Of a stretch of 34,821 bases of DNA, positions 8,773-15,388 are shown one piece after another. The DNA comes from Clostridia bacterium. Its GTDB lineage: Bacteria; Bacillota; Clostridia; Oscillospirales; SIG627. The notes under the pieces are model-generated. The model did no database searches. It was not told where the DNA came from and saw only the letters and a program-made list of their open reading frames with translations. Location of the stretch: positions 1 through 34,821 of the forward strand of contig JAFQMA010000010.1 of assembly GCA_017414535.1 (NCBI GenBank). The letters run 5' to 3'. The translations under genes and the position numbers were made by a program. Numbering within the stretch: position 1 is the stretch's first letter; each line of letters begins with the position of its first letter.

Positions 8773-9474
8773 TCATTCCACGATCACGCGGCCGACCAGC
8801 TTTAATTCATCGGTCTCCAGCACGCGGATGGGTTCGTATTTTGGATTGAGCGACACAAGATAGGTCTCCCCATCGATCTTCAGTAGCTTTTTACAAAGGC
8901 TCTCGCCGTTGAGAAGAAACACACCGATCTCACCCGCACCGAGGCTTTCACCGGGAGCAACGTAGACCAGATCCCCGTCGGAAAATAAGGGCTCCATGCT
9001 GTCACCCGACAGGCGGATACCAAACTCTGCCCCCTTGGGGATGGCGTGCACGTGGCAGATCTCCTCCCTTTTTTCCTCCGTCAGCACGGGCATAGGCTCC
9101 CCTGCGGCGGCTGGGGCATCATAAATGGGAAAGGAGCGCGTTTCTGCGGCGGGCTTACTGTTATCCGCCTCCTTTTCCAGAAGGGAAAGCACCGTATTCC
9201 GTCCGCGATCGTCCAGAAGAGAATACAGCTCCAAAATCCTTTTTTCCTCAGAGGAAAGCGCCTCTTTCTCCTCGTCCCCGTCAAACACAAGGGAGCGCAC
9301 GGAGGTGCCGAGAGCATCGGCAATGCGGAACACAGTGGTCAGACGGGCAGTATCCGTTTCCCTTTTCAGCATGCTGTCCAGCGTAGTATAGGGAATGCCC
9401 GCGTCCTTGGCAAGGGCGGCCTTGGACATACCGTTTTCCCGCAGCAGGCGCGTCACTTTTTGGCTGAAAGACAT
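8773..9474 (-). CDS. XRE/S24-family self-cleaving transcriptional repressor (LexA-like)
   Basis: This 233-residue regulator joins an N-terminal XRE helix-turn-helix (about residues 5-60, MSKAALAKDAGIPYTTLDSML) to a C-terminal S24 LexA/CI-type peptidase domain. The catalytic serine is Ser159 (SGDSMEP) and the general-base lysine is Lys195 or Lys196 (LCKKLL). An Ala-Gly pair at 124-125 (PAAAGEP) fits the usual autocleavage site. Such proteins lose repression when stress triggers self-cleavage. I chose ATG 9474, preceded by GAGAGG, over a GTG four codons upstream that lacks a good ribosome site. Its promoter contains a dyad (9528-9552), consistent with autorepression. No phage genes are nearby, so it is more likely a host stress regulator than a prophage repressor. 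It is not canonical LexA, whose DNA-binding domain is a winged helix. Confidence 0.9.
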   Translation of the reverse strand: MSFSQKVTRLLRENGMSKAALAKDAGIPYTTLDSMLKRETDTARLTTVFRIADALGTSVRSLVFDGDEEKEALSSEEKRILELYSLLDDRGRNTVLSLLEKEADNSKPAAETRSFPIYDAPAAAGEPMPVLTEEKREEICHVHAIPKGAEFGIRLSGDSMEPLFSDGDLVYVAPGESLGAGEIGVFLLNGESLCKKLLKIDGETYLVSLNPKYEPIRVLETDELKLVGRVIVE

Positions 9475-9512
9475 ACGTCCTCTCACTTTCTATGATGACT
9501 GTAATCTTTTAT

Positions 9513-9541
9513 ATTATAGCCCTTTTTCGTAAAAAAGTAAA
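9513..9541 (-). promoter_or_regulatory. Promoter of the S24 repressor operon
   Basis: Minus-strand TTTACT (9536-9541) and TATAAT (9513-9518) are 17 bp apart, about 40 bp upstream of the repressor start. The -10 box is perfect. Confidence 0.65.
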
Positions 9542-9552
9542 GGATATTTACG
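9528..9552. promoter_or_regulatory. Dyad overlapping the repressor -35 box, candidate operator
   Basis: CGTAAA (9528-9533) and TTTACG (9547-9552) form a 25-bp dyad with 6-bp arms that covers the -35 hexamer. A dimeric XRE/S24 repressor bound here would block its own promoter. This is inference from position and symmetry. Confidence 0.4.
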
Positions 9553-9644
9553 ATTTTTCATGAGAAATCCTCTTTTTTCTTGCAAAACCGTGCAAACGAA
9601 GGGCACAGGCGCGCTTTGCAGAAAAGGTCGATTTTGCTTTTTCC

Positions 9645-9674
9645 TTGACTTGGGAAGGGGAAAAGGTGTATAGT
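9645..9674 (+). promoter_or_regulatory. Promoter of the metF-metH operon
   Basis: TTGACT (9645-9650) and TATAGT (9669-9674) are spaced by 18 bp. The leader before metF is only about 28 nt, so there is no room for an S-box or T-box riboswitch. Confidence 0.65.
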
Positions 9675-9708
9675 AAAAGGTAAGAAACAGGAAAAGGATG
9701 TGGGTCAA

Positions 9709-10587
9709 ATGAAAATTTCCCAATTACTGACAAACGATACCTGCGCGCTGTCCTTCGAGGTATTCCCCCCGAAAACGGAAAGCGCTTACGAGAGCGTAGC
9801 GGCGGCCACGGAAGAGATCGCACGGCTCCGTCCCGCTTTTATGAGCGTGACCTACGGAGCGGGCGGCGGCACCAGTCGCTATACCTTAAGCATTGCGGAG
9901 AATATCAAGGAAAAATACGGTGTGCCCTCTCTGGCGCACCTGACCTGCGTTTCCTCCACCCGCGAGACCGTGCGGGAGCGCATTGAGGATATTCGCAGAG
10001 CGGGCATACAAAACGTCATGGCACTGCGGGGCGATATCCCCGCGGACAAGCTGGGAGAGGATCGAAGCCTTTGGCACTACCGCCACGCGGTAGAGCTGGT
10101 GCGGGAGCTGAAGGAGATCGACCCCGATTTCTGCATCGGCGGTGCCTGCTATCCCGAGATCCACCCCGAAAGCCGCAACCAAAAGGAGGATATTTTCTTC
10201 CTGAAGGAAAAGGTGGAGGCGGGCTGTGACTTTTTGACCACGCAGATGTTTTTTGATAACAATCTGCTTTACAATTTCTTATATAAGATCCGCGAGGCGG
10301 GCATTACCGTTCCCATTCTGCCGGGCATCATGCCCATTACCAACGCAAAGCAGGTGGAGCGCGCCATCAGCCTTTCCGGCTCCTTCGTGCCTCAGCGCTT
10401 CAAGAGCCTGGTGGATGCCTTCGGAAACGATCCTGCGGCCATGCGGCAGGCGGGCATTGCCTACGCCACCGATCAGATCATCGATCTGTTTGCCAACGGA
10501 CTGAAGACCGTGCACGTTTATTCCATGAACAAGCCCGACGTGGCGGAGGCCATCATGGCCAATTTGTCGGATATTTTGGGCAAATGA
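9709..10587 (+). CDS. metF: 5,10-methylenetetrahydrofolate reductase
   Basis: MetF reduces 5,10-methylene-THF to 5-methyl-THF, the methyl donor for methionine synthase. The protein (292 residues from this start) has the N-terminal strand ALSFEVFPPKTE, the SVTYGAGG segment, a flavin/folate-site LRGDIP and QMFFDN, all hallmarks of the FAD-containing TIM barrel. ATG 9709 begins MKISQLL like relatives; a GTG at 9700 with an AGGA site 7 bases upstream is a close alternative. The stop overlaps the next start (ATGA), coupling it to the activation-domain gene and then metH. The operon thus makes methyl-THF and uses it at once. Confidence 0.94.
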   Translation: MKISQLLTNDTCALSFEVFPPKTESAYESVAAATEEIARLRPAFMSVTYGAGGGTSRYTLSIAENIKEKYGVPSLAHLTCVSSTRETVRERIEDIRRAGIQNVMALRGDIPADKLGEDRSLWHYRHAVELVRELKEIDPDFCIGGACYPEIHPESRNQKEDIFFLKEKVEAGCDFLTTQMFFDNNLLYNFLYKIREAGITVPILPGIMPITNAKQVERAISLSGSFVPQRFKSLVDAFGNDPAAMRQAGIAYATDQIIDLFANGLKTVHVYSMNKPDVAEAIMANLSDILGK

Positions 10588-11174
10588 CCTCTCCCGCACT
10601 GTTTTGTTCCTTCCCTGCTCCGCCCGTCAACAGAAAAGCGATCCTGCGCTTTGCGGGGGAACGGGGAGACGGAGAAGAGATCCTACCTCTTCTGGAGGAA
10701 TGTCTCCGCGAGGCGGAGGGGACCCTTCGCTTCGGGGTAAGCTACCGCCCCCTACCCCTTGCGGTAACGGAGAATGCGGTATCGGCAGGGCCCCTGTCCT
10801 TTGCTTCCCGCGATCTGGCCCGCTTTATCGGAAGTAAGACCGAGGGCGTGCTTTTCTGTGCAAGCGTGGGGCACGGCGTTGACCGATTGATCTCCCGTTA
10901 CGGCCGTCTTTCCCCTGCCAAGGCGTTGCTTTTTCAGGCGCTGGGCGCAGAGCGGGTGGAGGCACTGTGCGATGCTTTTTGCGAAAAGCTGGGGATGGAA
11001 TACGGCATTCCCACGCCGCCTCGTTTCAGCCCCGGCTACGGGGATCTGCCCCTTTCTCTGCAAAGGGAGATCCTGCCCCTTGCGGAGGCGGGAAAATATT
11101 TGGGCGTAAGCCTTGGGGAGGGCTTTCTCATGAGCCCCACCAAAACCGTGACGGCCTTCGTGGCCCTACGGTGA
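10584..11174 (+). CDS. Free-standing methionine synthase activation domain protein
   Basis: This 196-residue protein resembles the vitamin B12-dependent methionine synthase activation domain (Met_synt_B12) that forms the C-terminus of full-length MetH and binds S-adenosylmethionine for reductive reactivation of cob(II)alamin. The supporting features are the size, the central ASVGHGVDRLISRYG segment, the C-terminal FSPGYGDLPLSLQREIL segment (equivalent to the RPAPGYPA region) and SPTKTVTAFVAL. It overlaps metF by four bases and ends 28 bp before a metH that lacks exactly this domain. The context therefore strongly supports a split methionine synthase. The nature of the electron donor cannot be read from sequence. 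Confidence 0.87.
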   Translation: MTSPALFCSFPAPPVNRKAILRFAGERGDGEEILPLLEECLREAEGTLRFGVSYRPLPLAVTENAVSAGPLSFASRDLARFIGSKTEGVLFCASVGHGVDRLISRYGRLSPAKALLFQALGAERVEALCDAFCEKLGMEYGIPTPPRFSPGYGDLPLSLQREILPLAEAGKYLGVSLGEGFLMSPTKTVTAFVALR

Positions 11175-11202
11175 CCATTCCTACGAAGAAAAAGAGGAAG
11201 CT

Positions 11203-13599
11203 ATGAATTTTTCTGAATTTTTAAAGGATAACGTGGTGCTGCTGGACGGCGGCATGGGTACACTTCTGCAGGCGCAGGGGCTGAAGGCGGGGGAAAGCCC
11301 AGTTCTTTGGAATCTGACCCATCCCGAGGCCGTCTATCGGGTACACCGCGCCTATTTTGAGGCGGGGGCAAACGTGGTCTGCACCAACACCTTCGGGGCC
11401 AATCTGTATCACTTCTCGGAGGAGGAGCTGGAAAAGACCGTGGCCGCCGCACTGGAGCTCGCCCACCGTGCTAAAAGGGAGAGCCTCGGCGACGGGCCGC
11501 GATTTGTTGCACTGGATATCGGACCCACGGGAAAGCTTTTGCGCCCTTTGGGCGATACGGTTTTTGAGGAGGCCGTTTCGGTCTTTCGCAAAACCGTCTC
11601 ACTGGGCGTAAAATACGGCGCGGAGCTGATCTTCATTGAGACCGTGAACGACAGCCTTGAGGCCAAGGCCGCGCTCCTTGCCGCCAAGGAGGAGTGCGAG
11701 CTTCCCGTTTTGGTCTCCTGCGCCTTCAGCGAGGGAGAAACTCTCATGACGGGGGCTTCTCCCGAGGCCATGGTGGCCATGCTGGAGAGCATGGGTGCCG
11801 CCGCGGTAGGTGCCAACTGCTCCTTCGGTCCGAAGCAGCTGACGGGTGTGGCAGAGCGGATGCTGACCGTGGCAAGCGTACCCGTATTCTTAAAGCCCAA
11901 TGCGGGACTGCCCCGCATGGAGGGTGACAAGACCCTTTACGACGTCCCCCCCGCGGAATTTGCCGCAGAGCTTTCTAAACTGATCCGAAAGGGTCTGCGC
12001 CTGGCGGGCGGCTGCTGCGGAACCACACCGGAATATATCAAAGCCTTAAGAGAGGATACCCTTTCCCTTTCCCCCGTGCCTCTGACAAAAAAAGAGAAAA
12101 CGGTGATCTCCTCCTACACTCATACCGTCGTCTTCGGAGAGGAGCCCGTACTGATCGGCGAGCGCATCAATCCCACGGGTAAGAAGCGCTTTAAGGAAGC
12201 CCTGCGGGCGGGTGATATGAACTATATCCTCACCGAGGGCATTGGCCAGAAGGAGGCGGGCGTAGCCGTTCTTGATGTGAACGTGGGTCTACCCGAGATC
12301 GACGAAAGAGAAATGCTCCGCCGCGCCGTAGAGGAGCTGCAGGCAGTGCTGGATCTGCCTTTGCAGATCGATACGGGTGATGCCGTCGCCATGGAGGAAG
12401 CTCTGCGCGTTTACAACGGCAAGGCACTGATCAACTCCGTCAACGGCAAGGAGGAAAGCATGGCCGCGATTTTCCCGCTGGTGAAAAAATACGGCGGTGC
12501 GGTCATTGCCCTGACGCTGGATGAAAACGGCATTCCCGAAACGGTAGAGGGCCGCCTTGCGGTGGCAAAAAAGATCCTTGACCGTGCCGCGGAATACGGC
12601 ATTGAGAAAAAGGATCTGATCTTCGACCCCCTGGCGCTGACGGTCAGTGCCGATAAAGATGCCGCCAAGGTGACCCTACAATGCGTGGAGCGCATCCGCA
12701 AGGAGCTCTCCTGCCACACAAGCCTCGGCGTTTCCAACGTATCCTTCGGTCTGCCCGCCCGTGAGGCTATCGGCGCCGCCTTCTTCACCATGGCGCTGGA
12801 GCGCGGACTGAGCGCAGGCATCATCAACCCCTATTCCGTGGAGATGCAAAAGGCCTACTATTCCTTCCTTGCCCTGAAGGGACTGGACGAAAACTGCAGT
12901 CGGTATCTGGTAGCCTCCGACGCCTTTCAAGAAACGGGAAAGGGCTTTAGCCTTTCTCCGAAAAAGGAAGCGGAGGGCGACTTGACCCTTTCCGTATCCA
13001 TTGAAAAGGGTCTGAAGGAAAGGGCCGCCCGGGAGGCGGAGGTTGCCCTTAAAAAAACGGAGCCCCTCGCCCTCGTTGAAGAGGAGATCATTCCCGCGCT
13101 GAACCGCGTGGGAGAGGCTTTTGAAAAGAAAACGCTGTTTCTTCCCTCACTCCTCATGAGCGCGGAGGCGGCGGGAGCGGCCTTTGAGGTGATCGCCCGC
13201 AAAATGCCCGCCAAAACGGAGGAGACAGGGCTTGGCCCCGTGATCCTTGCCACGGTGAAGGGCGATATTCATGATATCGGAAAGAACATTCTCTCCCTTC
13301 TGATGAAAAACTACGGCTTTGCCGTGATCGATCTGGGCAAGGACGTTGCCCCCGAGGCGATCCTTCGGGAGGTAAAGGCAAGACGGGCACCCTTGGTGGG
13401 GCTCAGCGCGCTGATGACCACCACGGTTCCTGCCATGGAGGAGACGGTGGCTCTGCTGAAAAAGGAAGCCCCCTTCTGCCGCGTGATGGTGGGAGGTGCC
13501 GTCCTGACGGAGGATTACGCTGAAAGGATCGGCGCGGATGCCTACGGAAGGGACGCCATGGCGGGCGTGCGCTACGCCACGGAGCTTTTGAAAAAATGA
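11203..13599 (+). CDS. metH: Cobalamin-dependent methionine synthase lacking the activation domain
   Basis: MetH transfers the methyl group of 5-methyl-THF through cobalamin to homocysteine. The 798-residue protein has three modules. The first is a homocysteine-binding barrel (about 1-290) with zinc ligands Cys206 (GANCSFGP), Cys271 and Cys272 (GGCCGTTP). The second is a pterin-binding domain (about 315-570, IGERINPTGKKRF onward). The third is the cobalamin cap and binding domain (about 590-798) with His690 in DIHDIGKN. Full-length MetH has about 1,200 residues; the missing activation domain is supplied by the preceding gene. AGAGGAAG precedes ATG 11203. Confidence 0.95.
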   Translation: MNFSEFLKDNVVLLDGGMGTLLQAQGLKAGESPVLWNLTHPEAVYRVHRAYFEAGANVVCTNTFGANLYHFSEEELEKTVAAALELAHRAKRESLGDGPRFVALDIGPTGKLLRPLGDTVFEEAVSVFRKTVSLGVKYGAELIFIETVNDSLEAKAALLAAKEECELPVLVSCAFSEGETLMTGASPEAMVAMLESMGAAAVGANCSFGPKQLTGVAERMLTVASVPVFLKPNAGLPRMEGDKTLYDVPPAEFAAELSKLIRKGLRLAGGCCGTTPEYIKALREDTLSLSPVPLTKKEKTVISSYTHTVVFGEEPVLIGERINPTGKKRFKEALRAGDMNYILTEGIGQKEAGVAVLDVNVGLPEIDEREMLRRAVEELQAVLDLPLQIDTGDAVAMEEALRVYNGKALINSVNGKEESMAAIFPLVKKYGGAVIALTLDENGIPETVEGRLAVAKKILDRAAEYGIEKKDLIFDPLALTVSADKDAAKVTLQCVERIRKELSCHTSLGVSNVSFGLPAREAIGAAFFTMALERGLSAGIINPYSVEMQKAYYSFLALKGLDENCSRYLVASDAFQETGKGFSLSPKKEAEGDLTLSVSIEKGLKERAAREAEVALKKTEPLALVEEEIIPALNRVGEAFEKKTLFLPSLLMSAEAAGAAFEVIARKMPAKTEETGLGPVILATVKGDIHDIGKNILSLLMKNYGFAVIDLGKDVAPEAILREVKARRAPLVGLSALMTTTVPAMEETVALLKKEAPFCRVMVGGAVLTEDYAERIGADAYGRDAMAGVRYATELLKK

Positions 13600-13603
13600 A
13601 GTG

Positions 13604-13636
13604 AAAAAGCACGGTTCAACGAACCGTGCTTTTTTA
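13604..13636. terminator. Terminator after metH, bidirectional
   Basis: AAAGCACGGTTC and GAACCGTGCTTT arms flank an AAC loop (13618-13620), followed by a T-run. The A-run on the left lets it also terminate the convergent AraC gene that ends at 13637. Confidence 0.85.
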
Positions 13637-14371
13637 TTATTTTTCTTCCTCGGTATAGGCCTTATAAGCCTTCCAGAAGCCGTTATAGGAGCGGTAGCCC
13701 ACGAGAAGGGCGATCTGCGTTAAGGGAAGATCGGTTTTTTCCTCCAGATATTTTGCCACGCTCATGCGGTAATTGACCATGGCCTGCTTAAAGCTTTGAC
13801 CCGTATATTTCTGCACCAGGCGGGCCGTTTGCTTTTCGGAAAAATGAAGCTCACCGGCAAGATCCGCCAGGCTTTTTTCTTTATCGTAATTGAGATTGAA
13901 AAAGTTATTGACGAGAAAATTCAGATCCGTCACGGGCCTTGCCTCGGCGCGCAGAGCGGGCTGAAGCTGAGCAAAAAATAAAGAAATGAAGGCCGCGATC
14001 TTGGCGTAGTTTCCGCTTTCCGTGGCACGGACGGTCTCCGCCAGAAAATCCGAAAGAAGCGGCTCGGAAAGACTCATGGAGCAAAAATCCTCAAAGGGGA
14101 AGGAGGTGAGGAAGGCGGAATGGCAAACGTCGGGGTGCGGATCGCGAAAGCGATGCATACAGCCTGCGGGCAGAGCGAACACGCAGTTTCCCTCCAAGGG
14201 GATCAGGCGGTCGTCCATTTCAAGCAGCGTTTTCGGGCCGCGGAGCACGTGGAGCTCCGCATAGCCGTGGCGGTGCAGGCGCGCCGTAGGAAAGACGCCG
14301 CTGGGAAAGCCCTCCATCAAGATGCACTTAAAGCTCTGCTCTCCAACGGTCACGTTCAGCTCATTTTTCAT
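13637..14371 (-). CDS. AraC-family transcriptional regulator of the lyase/FAD operon
   Basis: This 244-residue protein has a cupin-like N-terminal sensing domain (LHRHGYAELHVLRGP, then LEGNCVFALPAGCMHRF) and a C-terminal double helix-turn-helix of the AraC type (SLADLAGELHFSEKQTARL, then LPLTQIALLVGYRSYNGFWK). AraC proteins of this design bind a small carbohydrate ligand and usually activate the adjacent operon. It is divergent from the sialate-lyase-like gene with overlapping promoters, so control of that operon is the natural inference. I preferred ATG 14371, with AGGTGA upstream, over a GTG at 14380. A 17-bp dyad (14380-14396) lies at its ribosome-binding region. Confidence 0.88.
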   Translation of the reverse strand: MKNELNVTVGEQSFKCILMEGFPSGVFPTARLHRHGYAELHVLRGPKTLLEMDDRLIPLEGNCVFALPAGCMHRFRDPHPDVCHSAFLTSFPFEDFCSMSLSEPLLSDFLAETVRATESGNYAKIAAFISLFFAQLQPALRAEARPVTDLNFLVNNFFNLNYDKEKSLADLAGELHFSEKQTARLVQKYTGQSFKQAMVNYRMSVAKYLEEKTDLPLTQIALLVGYRSYNGFWKAYKAYTEEEK

Positions 14372-14379
14372 ACTTATCA

Positions 14380-14396
14380 CCTAAAAAGACTTTAGG
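14380..14396. promoter_or_regulatory. Short dyad at the AraC gene ribosome-binding region
   Basis: CCTAAA (14380-14385) and TTTAGG (14391-14396) flank a 5-nt loop. In the minus-strand transcript the hairpin contains the AGG of the Shine-Dalgarno, so it could limit translation of the regulator or be a protein site. Confidence 0.35.
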
Positions 14397-14421
14397 GGGA
14401 GGATTTTGTCAGTTTCAGGAA

Positions 14422-14450
14422 TTGAAAAATCTTCTCCCTTTGGTTACAAT
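14422..14450 (+). promoter_or_regulatory. Promoter of the sialate-lyase-like/FAD oxidoreductase operon
   Basis: TTGAAA (14422-14427) and TACAAT (14445-14450) are 17 bp apart, with a leader of about 35 nt ending in AAAGGAGAAG. Its -10 is two bases from the -10 of the divergent regulator promoter. Confidence 0.65.
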
Positions 14451-14451
14451 G

Positions 14452-14480
14452 ATTATAGCATCATATTTTTTTATTGTAAA
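14452..14480 (-). promoter_or_regulatory. Promoter of the AraC regulator gene, overlapping the operon promoter
   Basis: Minus-strand TTTACA (14475-14480) and TATAAT (14452-14457) are 17 bp apart, near consensus. It occupies the start site and initially transcribed region of the divergent operon promoter. Confidence 0.65.
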
Positions 14481-14491
14481 GGAGAAGTATC

Positions 14492-15388
14492 ATGAAATTT
14501 ACCGGCGTGATGCCCGCACTGGTCACCCCTCTGGACAGTGCTGAAAGAGTTCGCACAGACGTGGTGGAACAGCTCGTTAAGTTTTTCGTTAAGAACGGTG
14601 CCTCCGGCTTTTACGTAGCAGGCGGCACGGGCGAGGGCCTTGCCATCCGCCCGGGCGAAAGACGCCGTCTGGCAGAGGCCGCCGTGGCAAGCGCAGGAAA
14701 GACTCCCTGCATCATGCAGATTGCCAGCACCGATTTTAACGAGGCTATCGCTTTGGCCAAGCACGCGGAAAGCATTGGTTCCGCCGCCATTTCCGCCACG
14801 CCCCCCCTGTTCTTCCGCTACTGTGAGGACGACGTTTTCAATTACTATAAGGCGCTGGCCGATGCGGTTCACATCCCCGTAATCATTTACAATTCCCCCT
14901 TGGCAGGCTTCCCTCTGACCCCCGATTTTCTCAATCGCACCTTTCAGGTAGATAACATTACGGGTGTGAAATGGACCTCCTCCGACTATTTCGGTCTTAT
15001 GCGCTTAAAGCAGCTGACGAACGGCGAAATGAACGTGCTGAACGGTCCCGATGAAATGCTGCTGATGGGTCTTGTGGCAGGAGCGGACGGCGGCATCGGC
15101 TCTACCTATAACTTCATGTTCCGCTGGTTCCGAGGCGTGTACGACGCTTATCAGGAAAGAGATCTTGAGAAGGCCATGGAATACCAAAACAAGGTGGTTC
15201 GCATCATTGCGGCCATGCGCCGATACAACCTCAACTCCATCGCCCTTGACCGCGCCATCTTTACCGAAATGGGCTTTGACGTAGGCCGCTGCGCCTTCCC
15301 GTTGACGTATTTCGACGAGGCAAAGACGAAGGAGGTCGTAAGGATCATGAGAGAGGAAGGCTGGAATGAAGACGCATTTGGATGCTGA
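14492..15388 (+). CDS. nanA: DapA/NanA-family aldolase, probably N-acetylneuraminate lyase
   Basis: The family catalyses reversible pyruvate-dependent aldol reactions through a Schiff base. The 298-residue TIM-barrel protein has the carboxylate-binding loop YVAGGTGEG (residues 41-49), Tyr133 in IIYNSP and the Schiff-base Lys160 in GVKWTSSD. The YV-x-G-x-TGE and GVKWTS patterns fit sialate lyase (which makes N-acetylmannosamine and pyruvate) better than dihydrodipicolinate synthase. No nanE, nanK or transporter is nearby, so the sialate assignment rests on motifs alone. AAAGGAG precedes the start. The next gene overlaps its 3' end by 23 bp. Confidence 0.75.
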   Translation: MKFTGVMPALVTPLDSAERVRTDVVEQLVKFFVKNGASGFYVAGGTGEGLAIRPGERRRLAEAAVASAGKTPCIMQIASTDFNEAIALAKHAESIGSAAISATPPLFFRYCEDDVFNYYKALADAVHIPVIIYNSPLAGFPLTPDFLNRTFQVDNITGVKWTSSDYFGLMRLKQLTNGEMNVLNGPDEMLLMGLVAGADGGIGSTYNFMFRWFRGVYDAYQERDLEKAMEYQNKVVRIIAAMRRYNLNSIALDRAIFTEMGFDVGRCAFPLTYFDEAKTKEVVRIMREEGWNEDAFGC

